64,000 bases of DNA from Bacteroidales bacterium (GTDB taxonomy: Bacteria > Bacteroidota > Bacteroidia > Bacteroidales > P3), in the NCBI GenBank assembly GCA_017428115.1, contig JAFRRK010000097.1:56383-120382 (forward strand), given 5' to 3'. The notes beneath the pieces were generated by a model. That model was not told the origin of the DNA. It ran no database searches and saw nothing but the letters and a program-made list of their open reading frames with translations. The first letter of the stretch is position 1. Each line of letters begins with the position of its first letter. Of the stretch, positions 15,833-24,231 are shown in pieces. The position numbers were made by a program, and so were the translations under genes.

Positions 15833-16117
15833 ATGAACAGACAGCCCAAGCCAAGATACAAGACCACGACGGCCAAGGATGCCACCACGGCACCCAAAGG
15901 CGGAAGCGCCGCCGACATGAAGTGCATAGAGTTGCCGGAATACATAGTGTTCGCCTCGGGCGACTTCCCAGTGGTGTGCGGGGACCTCGCAGACGCGCTG
16001 GACTATGCCAGGAAAGAGAGTGCCAAGGAGCTGAACGCCGGGAGAGAGTACAGGGTGTTCAACATGACCACAGGACGTTTCACCTGCACCTACAAGGACG
16101 GAACATCGGACAATTAA
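15833..16117 (+). CDS. Small phage protein
   Basis: A 94-residue product. The ATG at 15833 is preferred over an upstream in-frame one because TAGGAGGGA lies 10 nt before it. Basic N-terminal 20 residues (RQPKPRYKTTTAK) and a compact alpha/beta C-terminal part ending TTGRFTCTYKDG. No family recognised. Confidence 0.65.
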   Translation: MNRQPKPRYKTTTAKDATTAPKGGSAADMKCIELPEYIVFASGDFPVVCGDLADALDYARKESAKELNAGREYRVFNMTTGRFTCTYKDGTSDN

Positions 16118-16142
16118 CCAACAACACAAAAATCGAATAGCA

Positions 16143-16343
16143 ATGGAATCAACAGCACAAAACAGAACAGCAATGGAAGCCACGGCTCACTTTTACGACG
16201 GTGACACAGATGTCGCCCTGCAGTACCCCAACGAACGGGGCGGAAGCACGTTCTACTTCTGCGACGAAGTGAGCGAGATACTGAACTATGCCGAACGGAA
16301 TGGCATGGACATAACCAACGTAATCACCCACCACGACTGCTGA
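16143..16343 (+). CDS. Small phage protein
   Basis: A 66-residue acidic protein (MESTAQNRTA..., NVITHHDC end); an internal ATG at codon 11 is an alternative start. Followed by a 140-nt gap with no gene, containing only a T-rich stretch near 16385-16410. No family recognised. Confidence 0.6.
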   Translation: MESTAQNRTAMEATAHFYDGDTDVALQYPNERGGSTFYFCDEVSEILNYAERNGMDITNVITHHDC

Positions 16344-16483
16344 GCGGGCATGTCGGGAAGGATGCCGAATCATGCGCGGTGCTTGGTTTTCTTTTCTATC
16401 TTTCATTTGTTTTCCCAAGCCTCCCGTCACCCCAGACATCCGTTCCCGACACCTGCGGCAGTCCGCAACACCATCATGCCACT

Positions 16484-16777
16484 ATGGACGACAAGAGATT
16501 TCTGACAAGCAAGGAGACAGCCGAATACCTCGACATACCGCTGAACACCCTCTACATACTGAGCAGCCAGCGTGTCATCACCTACTACCAGTGCGGCAAG
16601 AGGAACTACTACGACATCAACGACATCTACGAGTATATCACCCGCCACAAGATACCCGCAGGAAGCCCGAAGAAAGGCCACAGGCGGATAAAGAGGGAGG
16701 CGGCCAAGGAGGGGAGCCAGGCACGGCAGGACGAAGCCACTATTAATAACAATCAAGATATTAACAACCAAAATTAA
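16484..16777 (+). CDS. Helix-turn-helix (HTH_17/excisionase-type) protein
   Basis: A 97-residue protein. The first 55 residues fit the MerR-like winged HTH used by excisionases and plasmid or phage regulators: FLTSKETAEYLDIPLNTLYILSSQ followed by GKRNYYDINDIYEYI. A basic/Gln-rich tail follows. The ATG at 16484 is chosen because the HTH starts there; the upstream frame is hydrophobic noise. It may act as excisionase or as an early regulator. Confidence 0.8.
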   Translation: MDDKRFLTSKETAEYLDIPLNTLYILSSQRVITYYQCGKRNYYDINDIYEYITRHKIPAGSPKKGHRRIKREAAKEGSQARQDEATINNNQDINNQN

Positions 16778-16783
16778 ACAGAC

Positions 16784-17113
16784 ATGACACACGAACAGAT
16801 TGCCGCCAGACGGCAGGAACTGAAAAGCATCGCCACCGAGAACAACAGGCAGCGCGAGACCCTTTTGGAAAACGAGCGGCAGAAGCACCGCGACAACACG
16901 GTCAACGAGCAGGACCGCCACCGCCTCGCCCTGCGGCAGATTGAAGCCGAAGCACAGAGGAAAGCCGACGAGCTGCAGCAGGAGCGCGCCACCCTTGCCA
17001 TAGAGGAGGCCAAGCTGAGAGACTTGGAAATGCAGGCCCGTGTGCAGGGGGGGGGCGATGACGGCGATGGCGAAGACACCAACGCCGCCCGAATCGCAAG
17101 GCAGACACGGTAG
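16784..17113 (+). CDS. Coiled-coil phage protein
   Basis: A 109-residue protein that is almost entirely charged coiled coil (about residues 3-88) with a Gly/Asp-rich hinge and short basic end. Six nt behind the HTH gene. No catalytic features. Probably a structural or scaffolding partner in the early complex; function unknown. Confidence 0.65.
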   Translation: MTHEQIAARRQELKSIATENNRQRETLLENERQKHRDNTVNEQDRHRLALRQIEAEAQRKADELQQERATLAIEEAKLRDLEMQARVQGGGDDGDGEDTNAARIARQTR

Positions 17114-17203
17114 CCCCGCAATACAGCGGATGGGGTGAGGGGGATGCAAAGACCCCCGTCGCGGGCGAGACGCGGCACCCCACAATGACAAACAACACAA
17201 CCC

Positions 17204-17398
17204 ATGAACGAAGAAGCGAAACAGACACACTGGCAGGAGGCGGACGAACGCGTCCTGTGCGCCATGCCGGAGGGGACGCAGGTACTCACCGACAGGCGCG
17301 AGGTAATCACCAAGGAAAACGGCTGGTGGTGGCAGAGCAACGGCATTGCCGCCAACACCAAGGGCATAAAGAAAATAATCATCATACCAGAAGAATAG
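17204..17398 (+). CDS. Small phage protein
   Basis: A 64-residue protein with a WWW cluster (GWWWQSNG) and a hydrophobic end (IKKIIIIPEE). It ends 2 nt before the next gene. No family recognised. Confidence 0.6.
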   Translation: MNEEAKQTHWQEADERVLCAMPEGTQVLTDRREVITKENGWWWQSNGIAANTKGIKKIIIIPEE

Positions 17399-17400
17399 AC

Positions 17401-17655
17401 ATGAAGAAGTACGGACTCATAAACAAGACGACGCTCAAATGGCGCAACAAGGAGCGCAACAGCGACATCTACAGGGACTATATCGGGTACTTGGAAGCGG
17501 GCAACCCCATCGGGGACATCTACGTGGAACTGGCAAGGGCGTACACCCTCTCGTACCGAACCATCCAGAACATCGTCACCGCCGAGCGCAAGGCGGCGGG
17601 CAGGACCGCCACCGAAGACATGGCGATAGCGCAACGTGCGGCAGAAAGGAGATAG
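17401..17655 (+). CDS. Small phage protein with possible HTH
   Basis: An 84-residue basic protein. The segment GDIYVELARAYTLSYRTIQNIV (about residues 39-60) has the spacing of a helix-turn-helix. The ATG at 17401, 2 nt after the previous stop, is preferred to a longer out-of-context frame. A gap of 190 nt follows with a lone TACTTTTG -7 element at 17681 and no convincing -33. Confidence 0.6.
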   Translation: MKKYGLINKTTLKWRNKERNSDIYRDYIGYLEAGNPIGDIYVELARAYTLSYRTIQNIVTAERKAAGRTATEDMAIAQRAAERR

Positions 17656-17845
17656 AGGCATGGGCAAGGTCACGGCAGCTTACTTTTGTCATAATGGGTT
17701 TAATGGGTTAATACATTATGCCGTGGCGATGGGGGCGGGAGCTGTCTCTGTTTCGGTCTCATTTCGGAGGCACCAACCGTCCGCGTGTTCAATCCACGCC
17801 TTGCCCGCAAAGCACATTATTAATCACCACAAACAATAATCGAAT

Positions 17846-19888
17846 ATGGAATTAAGACTGCAGACGCTGACCCTCGACTACTTCAAGGGGGCACAGCACC
17901 AGAGAATCGAAATGAAGCCGCAGGGCGACACCGTGATAGTCGGTGACAACAGGAGCGGCAAGACAACCCTGTTCGACGCCTACGCCTTTGCGTGGACTGG
18001 CAAGGACAGCCTCGGCCGGAAGGAGTTCGGCATCAAGACCAAGGTAGGAGGCGAGGCGGTGCACGGCTGCGACCACACCGTCACCGCCGAGTTCGACGTG
18101 GACGGCAGGCCCCTCACGGTGTGCAGGGTGTACAGGGAAGTGTGGAGCCGTCCGTCGGGCAGCGAGACCGACGCGCTGACGGGGCATGAGACCCGCTACT
18201 TCATCGACGGCTTGGAGAAGAAGACCAAGCGCGAGTTTGACACCGAGCTGTCGGCCATCGTGGGGGAAGAGGACTTCCGTCTGCTGAGCGACGTGACCTA
18301 CTTCTTCAACCTCACGCCCGAAGACCAGAAGCGGCTCCTGTTCTCGCTGGTGCGTCCCGTCACCAACGACGACGTGATGTCCTACGAGCCGCGCCTTGGC
18401 GAGCTGACGGAGCTTGCCGGGGAGCTGTCGGAGATACTCAAGGGCAAGACCATCGAGGTGTACCGCAAGGAAGTCAACGAAGCCCGCAACACCTTGAAGA
18501 AAGACCTCGAAGGCATCCCCGTGAAGATAGCCACCAAGCAGGAAGACATGCCCGAAGTGGAAGACTGGGAGCAGCTGGAGAAGGACCGTGCCGCCGCACT
18601 GGAGAGACGGCAGGAGATAGACAACGAGCTTGCCGACATCGCCAGCAGGGAGAAGGCATCCAACGACAGGCGCGTAGCCCTGCAGAAGAAGATAGGTGAC
18701 AAGCGCATCGAGCTTGCCAACGAGCAGAACAGGCTCAGAGAAGCCGCCAACACCAAGCGTACCGAGGTGCTGGCCAGCATCCGAGAGCTGGAGCAGGAAG
18801 CCGCACAGAAGCGGCGCACCGTAGAGGACAACACCAAGACCATCATCGAACGGCGCAGCGCGATAGAGCGTCACCAGAAAGAGGTGAACCGTCTGGGGTC
18901 GGAAATGGACGCACTGCGTGACGAGTACTACAAGATATCCGCAGAGCAGTTCGTCATGCCTCAGAACGAGACGGTGTGCCCCACCTGTCTGCGTCCCCTC
19001 GAAGTGGGGGAACTGACATCCAAGGAAGCCACCCTGCGCGAACGCTTCAACGAAGACAAGAGCCGACGGCTGAACGCCAACAAGACCAAGGGCGCGTCGC
19101 TGAAACAGGCACAGGCGAACGAGAACCAGTATATCGCAGACTACAACGACGAGATTGCGGAGCTGGAGGAAGGCATCAAGGTGCTGAACGGGAACATTGC
19201 CACGATAGACACCGATATCGCCCACCTGCGCGAGACCCTGCCCGACGAGGTCACGGAAGCCCCGACCAGCCCCACCACGAAAGCCATCGAGGGCGAGGTT
19301 GCCGACATGGAGCGCGAGTTTGCGGCCATGGGCGGGGAGGAACACACCGACACCGCCGACTTGAAGAGCCGCAAGAGTGCCATTGACGCGACCGTCAGCG
19401 ACCTTGACAGACGGATTGCCAACCACGACCACTACAGACGCATACAGGGCAGCATCGGCGAGCTGAAAGAGAAGCAGCGCGCCATCAACAAGGAGCTGGC
19501 CAAGGCTGACAAGGTTGCCGACCTGGTGGACATGTTCATCAAGACCAAGGACGCGATGATCGTGGAGCGCATCAACGCCCTGTTCCAAGTGGCGAAGTTC
19601 AGCTTCCTCTCCCAGCGTCTCAACGGCAAGGACAACATCACCTGCGCATGCACCGTGAACGGCGTGGACTACAAGGACGTGAACAATGCCGGGCGCATCA
19701 ATGCCGGGCTGGATGTCATCAATGCCTTCTGCCGTGCCAAGGGCATCAACATACCCATCTTCATCGACAATGCCGAGAGTGTGCAGGAATTCCTCCCCAC
19801 CGACAGCCAGAAAATACTCCTGTATGTGCGACAGGGTGAAGAAATGCCCGACGGTGCGGTTCTTTTGGCTTCTGACGCGTTGAAATAA
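17846..19888 (+). CDS. SbcC/Rad50-like AAA ATPase
   Basis: A 680-residue SMC-like protein. Walker A GDNRSGKTT at about residues 33-41 follows an N-terminal strand typical of RecF/SbcC (LTLDYFKG). Two long coiled coils (about 210-370 and 400-560) flank a zinc-hook-like CPTC (about residue 378) in a sequence resembling the RAD50 CxxC hook. The C-terminal half-domain has NAGRINAGLDVINAF and PIFIDNAESV (Walker B-like). It is shorter than cellular SbcC (about 1000 residues). No SbcD nuclease is adjacent; RecT and an MBL-fold hydrolase follow, so it likely serves phage recombination. Confidence 0.88.
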   Translation: MELRLQTLTLDYFKGAQHQRIEMKPQGDTVIVGDNRSGKTTLFDAYAFAWTGKDSLGRKEFGIKTKVGGEAVHGCDHTVTAEFDVDGRPLTVCRVYREVWSRPSGSETDALTGHETRYFIDGLEKKTKREFDTELSAIVGEEDFRLLSDVTYFFNLTPEDQKRLLFSLVRPVTNDDVMSYEPRLGELTELAGELSEILKGKTIEVYRKEVNEARNTLKKDLEGIPVKIATKQEDMPEVEDWEQLEKDRAAALERRQEIDNELADIASREKASNDRRVALQKKIGDKRIELANEQNRLREAANTKRTEVLASIRELEQEAAQKRRTVEDNTKTIIERRSAIERHQKEVNRLGSEMDALRDEYYKISAEQFVMPQNETVCPTCLRPLEVGELTSKEATLRERFNEDKSRRLNANKTKGASLKQAQANENQYIADYNDEIAELEEGIKVLNGNIATIDTDIAHLRETLPDEVTEAPTSPTTKAIEGEVADMEREFAAMGGEEHTDTADLKSRKSAIDATVSDLDRRIANHDHYRRIQGSIGELKEKQRAINKELAKADKVADLVDMFIKTKDAMIVERINALFQVAKFSFLSQRLNGKDNITCACTVNGVDYKDVNNAGRINAGLDVINAFCRAKGINIPIFIDNAESVQEFLPTDSQKILLYVRQGEEMPDGAVLLASDALK

Positions 19889-19943
19889 CCCAAGCAATAA
19901 AAGAGTACCCGAAATCAACTTTAACGCATTAGAAAGCCGAAAA

Positions 19944-20222
19944 ATGGAAATCAGCGACAACACACGAATCATCGACCTCACCGTGGGTGAATTCAAGAGC
20001 CTCATCAACGACATCGTGAATGGAGCGGACACCCCGAAGCAACGCAAGGTGGTGAAAGGCATAGCAGGAATCATGGAGCTGTTCAAGGTGGGGCAGGCCA
20101 CCGCCCAGCGGTATAAGAACGGCATACTTGCACCAGCCGTGCAGCAAGCCGGCAGGGGATGCTCGTTTGTCGTTGACGTGGAATTGGCAACAGAACTTTT
20201 TAACAATCACAAAAATCAATAG
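19944..20222 (+). CDS. DUF3853 family protein
   Basis: A 92-residue protein matching DUF3853: GIAGIMELFKVGQATAQRYKNGILAPAVQQAGRG, a small HTH-like domain common in Bacteroidota phages and conjugative elements. Probably binds DNA. Located between the SbcC-like and RecT genes. Confidence 0.8.
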   Translation: MEISDNTRIIDLTVGEFKSLINDIVNGADTPKQRKVVKGIAGIMELFKVGQATAQRYKNGILAPAVQQAGRGCSFVVDVELATELFNNHKNQ

Positions 20223-20226
20223 TAAA

Positions 20227-20796
20227 ATGGAATTCAAAGTAACAGAAACCGAAAAAGGTTTCACCATCGAAGACAAGAATGGAGAGCGTGTGGATATCAC
20301 CTTCTCCGACATTTACAAGAAAGCGGCACGCAGCGAAGACGGTTCGCTCCCCAAGGCGGTTCTGGAGGGTGCCGTCATAAGCATCTGCCAAGACAAGGAC
20401 GGCAACCCCTGCGGTGTCCGAGTGCAGGCTCTCGGTGAAGACTTCGCCATCAGCCTCCACGATGCCGAGAATGGCAAGGACAACTTCACCTACGACGAGG
20501 CGATGCAGTGGTTGAAAGACCACGGCAAAGAGACTTTCAGCCGCAAGCAGGCGGGCATCATCTGCATCTACATCGACGACATCAACGACAAACTGGAAGA
20601 GGCGGGCGGAGAGCCTTTCGCTGCCGACTGGTACACCACCAACGAGCTGTACGTCCCGAGGGACAAACGTTCGTGCGCTGATTACAATGCGAACTACTCG
20701 TGGTACTTCACCGGTACGCTCGGTGCTTTGCGCATCACCCGTTACAGCCCCTCCTTCCGTTGCCGTCCCTCCCTCGCTTCGCCTTTCTCGAATTAA
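20227..20796 (+). CDS. Phage protein with C-type-lectin-like C-terminus
   Basis: A 189-residue protein starting at the ATG at 20227, 4 nt after DUF3853. The N-terminal 100 residues are acidic alpha/beta. The C-terminus reads TTNELYVP, NYSWYFTG and RPSLASPF, the order of elements seen in DUF1566/formylglycine-generating-enzyme-like folds that end in variable proteins. No reverse transcriptase or template repeat is present, so no evidence for active diversification. Function unknown. Confidence 0.65.
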   Translation: MEFKVTETEKGFTIEDKNGERVDITFSDIYKKAARSEDGSLPKAVLEGAVISICQDKDGNPCGVRVQALGEDFAISLHDAENGKDNFTYDEAMQWLKDHGKETFSRKQAGIICIYIDDINDKLEEAGGEPFAADWYTTNELYVPRDKRSCADYNANYSWYFTGTLGALRITRYSPSFRCRPSLASPFSN

Positions 20797-20853
20797 TATT
20801 TTAAACCTTTCCAGCCCGCTTTCGGGCGGGCTGGCTTAAACACAGAATCGAAT

Positions 20854-21921
20854 ATGTCAACAACACCGAATTTACAACCCGCACAACCGCTGTCACAGCC
20901 ACAGGCACAGCCCCCGCAGACGGCAGCATCCGTAACCAACAAAACGCCCAAGGACATCATGCGCGAAGTGCTCAGCGAACAGAGCGTGATGGATAGCGTC
21001 AAGAAAGCATGCGGTAAGCACCAAGACACCTTTGTCGCCACGCTGATGGAGGTGTACGTGCAGGACGGCAAGCTGAGACAGTGCGACCCACGCTATGTAG
21101 TGGCCGAAGGCTTGAAGTCCGTGACATTGGGGCTGCCCCTCAACAAGCAGCTCGGATTTGCCTACATCCTTCCGTTCAACGAGACCGTCAAGGATGCCAA
21201 CGGCAACAAGATGTATGAGCGTGACGCGACTGGCCAAGTGGTCCGATACTCCAACGGCGTTCCGAAAGTCCTAAAGCGCATGACCCCCCGACTCGTCATC
21301 GGCTACCGTGGGTATATCCAGATGGCACTCAGAACTGGCCAGTACCTCCACATTAACACCGACGTGGTATGCGAGGGACAGCTCAGAAAAACCAACTTCC
21401 TCACTGGGGAATACGACTTCGACGGGACGAAAGAGAGCGACCATCCTGTGGGGTACTTCGCCTATATCGAGCTGAAAAGCGGATTCACCAAGACCCTGTA
21501 CATGACCCTTGATGAAATGTGTGCCTATGCCATCTTGTATGGCAACGGCATACCCAATGGAGAGACTGCGGCCAGCTTGAAGAAGAAAGCCTTGGAGCAG
21601 GTCGTGACAGGCCCCAAGGGGCTCGGCTGGGCGGGCGACTTTAAGAGCATGGCGTTGAAGACCGCCATCCGCAGGGTGCTGATGAACTACGGCATCATCA
21701 CGCCAGAAATGACCTACGCCTTTGCGTCAGACCAAGACTACAACTACAACGGCAGCGAAGACCAACCCTCGGACGGAGGGAAGACCGTCATCAACCTCGA
21801 CCCAAGCAGCTACCATGTGGAGCCAGCCGAGGCGCAAGCCGTGCAGCCTGCCAACACCCCCCAACCGCCACAACCTCCGCAGCCGACACAGCCACCTGCT
21901 GACGACGGCCCCGGCTATTAA
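20854..21921 (+). CDS. recT: RecT family single-strand annealing recombinase
   Basis: A 355-residue protein. A Pro/Gln-rich N-terminus leads into the RecT core (about residues 35-290) with typical segments: GLPLNKQLGFAYILPF, TPRLVIGYRGYIQMALRTGQY, and WAGDFKSMALKTAIRRV near the C-terminal end of the domain. A Pro/Gln-rich tail follows. RecT anneals complementary single strands in phage recombination. The usual RecE or YqaJ exonuclease is absent; the SbcC-like ATPase and MBL-fold hydrolase on either side are the plausible partners. Confidence 0.95.
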   Translation: MSTTPNLQPAQPLSQPQAQPPQTAASVTNKTPKDIMREVLSEQSVMDSVKKACGKHQDTFVATLMEVYVQDGKLRQCDPRYVVAEGLKSVTLGLPLNKQLGFAYILPFNETVKDANGNKMYERDATGQVVRYSNGVPKVLKRMTPRLVIGYRGYIQMALRTGQYLHINTDVVCEGQLRKTNFLTGEYDFDGTKESDHPVGYFAYIELKSGFTKTLYMTLDEMCAYAILYGNGIPNGETAASLKKKALEQVVTGPKGLGWAGDFKSMALKTAIRRVLMNYGIITPEMTYAFASDQDYNYNGSEDQPSDGGKTVINLDPSSYHVEPAEAQAVQPANTPQPPQPPQPTQPPADDGPGY

Positions 21922-21928
21922 GTACACC

Positions 21929-21998
21929 GAGCCGTGATTGGGAAACGCCTCTAAGGTAAGATTTGGCCAGGTCGCGGGCATCGTGCCCGCCACGGCTC
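21929..21998 (+). other. Nested stem structure between recT and MBL-fold gene
   Basis: An outer stem GAGCCGTG/CACGGCTC (21929-21936 with 21991-21998) closes a 54-nt interior whose 3' part is a GCGGGC-ATCGT-GCCCGC hairpin (21974-21990) abutting the outer stem. It resembles a two-arm RNA fold in the only sizeable gap of this gene block. It lacks the T-loop and anticodon consensus of a tRNA. Confidence 0.55.
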
Positions 21999-22018
21999 CA
22001 AGACAAAATGAACAGAAC

Positions 22019-22765
22019 ATGAAACTGAAAGTATTAGGCTCGTCCAGCGACGGCAACGGATACATCCTCGAAGGGGAGCGCGACGCCCTCTTCCTCGAGG
22101 CTGGTGTCAGCTTCCGCACCGCCAGGCAGAGGGTTGACCTCGACAAGGTGAGGGGGCTGCTCGTCACCCATCAGCACACCGACCACAGCAAATACATCAA
22201 GGACTACGCCAACGGAGGGTTCCCCTGTGTGGCACCTGCCGAGGTGTGGGAAGCGAGAGCGGCATTCACCGCCAACTCGTACAACACCCCTGCCCCATTC
22301 GGCAGCTTCGACCTCGGTGACTTCAACGTGATGGTGATACCCGCACACCATGACGTGCCGACAGTGGGCTACATCATCAGCCATCCAGAACTCGGACGGC
22401 TGCTGTTCCTCACAGACAGCAGGGTGATGGCCACCGAGGAAGGCAGCCCCTTGGTGATTAACGGAATCAACCATGTGATGATAGAGTGCAACTACAGCTT
22501 CGAGCATCTGGAACAGGCCATATTGGAAGGCAGGACGCAACTCTTCCAGAAAGAGCGCATCATGCGCACACACATGGAGGTGGGCACTACCATAGACACC
22601 CTGCTTTCAATGAACCTATCCACCGTCTCGGAGGTTATCCTGCTGCATCTGAGTAGTAACAACAACAAAGAGGAATACTGCCGTGAGAGGGTGGTAAAAT
22701 CCATCGGGAAAGAGGTGTATGTGGCACAGCCCGGTCTTGAAGTCGAACTGATAACAATCCGCTAA
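22019..22765 (+). CDS. MBL-fold metallo-hydrolase
   Basis: A 248-residue metallo-beta-lactamase fold protein starting at the ATG at 22019, just behind the stem structure. Motifs in order: LGSSSDGNGYIL, the HxHxDH metal motif THQHTDHSKY (about residue 50), later histidine PAHHDV, the aspartate LTDSR, and a C-terminal HLSSNNN. This matches phage/YycJ-like members acting on nucleic acid. Next to RecT it is a candidate 5' exonuclease of the recombination module. Activity not demonstrable from sequence. Confidence 0.88.
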   Translation: MKLKVLGSSSDGNGYILEGERDALFLEAGVSFRTARQRVDLDKVRGLLVTHQHTDHSKYIKDYANGGFPCVAPAEVWEARAAFTANSYNTPAPFGSFDLGDFNVMVIPAHHDVPTVGYIISHPELGRLLFLTDSRVMATEEGSPLVINGINHVMIECNYSFEHLEQAILEGRTQLFQKERIMRTHMEVGTTIDTLLSMNLSTVSEVILLHLSSNNNKEEYCRERVVKSIGKEVYVAQPGLEVELITIR

Positions 22766-22766
22766 C

Positions 22767-23198
22767 ATGGAAACGATGCTATTAGAGAAACGCGACGGCA
22801 TGTACGACCTGCGACCGCTCATCAACTGGCTGAGCCAGGCGCACGACGGCACCTACAAGATAGACGTGAAGCTGGTGAGGCGCCGACGCACCGTGGACCA
22901 GAACAGCTGGCTGTGGGGTTGTATATATCCGCTGTTGCATCAGGCGCTCAATGCGCAGGGATGGGAGTTTGTCACTGACGAGCAAGTGCACGAATTCTTC
23001 AAGGCACAGATGACAGACGACAAAGTAATCAACAAGCACACGGGTGAGATAATAGATATACCGCGCTCGACAAAGGAAATGGACACCGTGACCTTCTCCA
23101 CCTACTGCGACCAGCTGAGGGAGTACGGACGGCAGTACCTCGGTGTGGAGATACCCGACCCAGTCCCGGCAGAATACAGGAAAGGAGGTCAGACATGA
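22767..23198 (+). CDS. NinB/Orf-like recombination mediator
   Basis: A 143-residue protein. It has a central WLWGCIYPLLHQALNAQGWEF and VHEFFKAQMTDDKVINKHTGE, followed by TVTFSTYCDQLREYG, the arrangement seen in NinB/Orf-type phage proteins that regulate RecA loading on SSB-covered strands. Similarity is moderate, so the family call is tentative. It overlaps the next gene by 4 nt. Confidence 0.65.
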   Translation: METMLLEKRDGMYDLRPLINWLSQAHDGTYKIDVKLVRRRRTVDQNSWLWGCIYPLLHQALNAQGWEFVTDEQVHEFFKAQMTDDKVINKHTGEIIDIPRSTKEMDTVTFSTYCDQLREYGRQYLGVEIPDPVPAEYRKGGQT

Positions 23199-23371
23199 AC
23201 ATAGACGAAAGACTGGCAGAAGAGGTGCGTCTCGTGTACCGTCACCTGTACTGGGCAACAAAGCACTTGGCAAACATCTACAACGCTGTCAAGCCGGAAG
23301 GCAAGCCCGAGCTGGAGGTTGACCCCAGACAGTTGTCACTGTTCGAAAACGAATCGGAGGAATCACTATGA
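23195..23371 (+). CDS. Small phage protein ending in an SLF motif
   Basis: A 58-codon gene, ATG at 23195 overlapping the previous stop and TGA at 23369-23371 overlapping the next start (ATGA at both ends), which is strong evidence for translation. The peptide is helical and ends with RQLSLFENES, which resembles a beta-clamp binding QLxLF peptide. This suggests contact with the replisome sliding clamp. Confidence 0.75.
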   Translation: MNIDERLAEEVRLVYRHLYWATKHLANIYNAVKPEGKPELEVDPRQLSLFENESEESL

Positions 23372-24231
23372 ATGACGGAGGCTGGATAAAGCTATATCGT
23401 AGCATACTCAAATGGGAGTGGTGGGACGACCGCAATGTTCGCGAGCTGTTCATCTACTGCCTGCTCATGGCCAACCATACGGACACCCAATGGCACGGAG
23501 AGACCATTTCGGCGGGGACGTTTGTCACCAGTCGCGAAGCCCTTTCCAGAGGTACTGGTTTAAGTGAGCAGCAAGTCCGCACTGCATTAGTCAAGTTAAA
23601 GAGCACTGGAGAAATAACCAGCAAAACAACCAGCAAATTTACTATCATAACGATTTGTAATTATGCCGTTTATCAGTCGGACGACACAGACGAGCAACCA
23701 AGTAATCAACCAGCAAATAACCAGCAAATAACCAACAATCAACCAGCAAATAACCAACAAATAACCACAAACAAGAATATAAGAAGTAAAGAAGTTATTA
23801 TTATAGATTCTTCCCTACGGTCAGAATCTATGTCGGACTTGCCGTCCGACGATGCGTCAGCCGACGAAGAAGAAAAAATCGATTACTTAAAACTGATTGC
23901 CTTCTGGAATGAGAAGACACAGGGCAGGTGGGGCACTTTGCGCACCATCGAGAACAACCGCCGGAAAATGGTAAGGGCGAGAATACGCGCCCACGGCAAG
24001 GAAGTCTTTGTCGAAGCCATCAACAAGGCTTGCGAGTCTGATTTTCTTGCATCCGCCCAGTGGTTCACCTTTGACTGGCTCATCTGCCCCAACAACTTCG
24101 ACAAAATCATTTCCGGCAACTACGACAATCACAACGACAAAAAAACACAGAACAATGGAAACACCGAAAACAGCCTCGGAACAGGGACAGTCACCCGCCC
24201 AACAAACAAGGGTCTCGCCACCGATTTTTGA
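23368..24231 (+). CDS. DnaD-like replication initiator
   Basis: A 287-residue protein. The N-terminal 100 residues are a winged-helix DnaD_N-like domain (GWIKLYRSILKWEWWDDRNVRELFIYCLLMANH; later LSRGTGLSEQQVRTALVKL). Residues about 110-140 are a repetitive NNQQITNNQPANNQQ linker, and the C-terminal part (about 170-260) is a second helical domain. It probably binds the phage origin and recruits the helicase loader encoded next. The linker is encoded by iteron-like DNA repeats. Confidence 0.8.
   Translation: MNDGGWIKLYRSILKWEWWDDRNVRELFIYCLLMANHTDTQWHGETISAGTFVTSREALSRGTGLSEQQVRTALVKLKSTGEITSKTTSKFTIITICNYAVYQSDDTDEQPSNQPANNQQITNNQPANNQQITTNKNIRSKEVIIIDSSLRSESMSDLPSDDASADEEEKIDYLKLIAFWNEKTQGRWGTLRTIENNRRKMVRARIRAHGKEVFVEAINKACESDFLASAQWFTFDWLICPNNFDKIISGNYDNHNDKKTQNNGNTENSLGTGTVTRPTNKGLATDF
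23612..23812 (+). repeat. Iteron-like repeats and AT-rich tract, putative phage origin
   Basis: AACCAGCAAA or AACCAACAAA occurs at about 23616, 23629, 23708, 23719, 23730, 23741 and 23752, with an 11-nt period in the dense cluster 23708-23767. Directly behind (23770-23812) lies an AT-rich tract, AAGAATATAAGAAGTAAAG and TTATTATTATAG. Repeats plus an unwinding-prone tract inside the initiator gene mirror the lambda O layout. Confidence 0.6.

Noticed and set aside
17852-20206. Long open frame (784 codons) antisense to the SbcC-like gene
   Set aside because: It reads Leu/Val/Gly-rich nonsense across several plus-strand genes and their spacers; a shadow of GC-rich codon usage.
20620-20796. Diversity-generating retroelement variable region
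   Set aside because: The protein end looks C-type-lectin-like, but no reverse transcriptase and no template repeat are in the window.
21929-21998. tRNA gene
   Set aside because: An acceptor-like 8-bp stem and a 5-bp stem with 7-nt loop are present, but the loop CATCGTG is not a T-loop, no anticodon arm forms, and no D-arm consensus exists.
23612-23767. CRISPR array
   Set aside because: Repeats are only about 10 nt, spaced by 1 nt to 70 nt, with no unique spacers, and they lie in a coding region.
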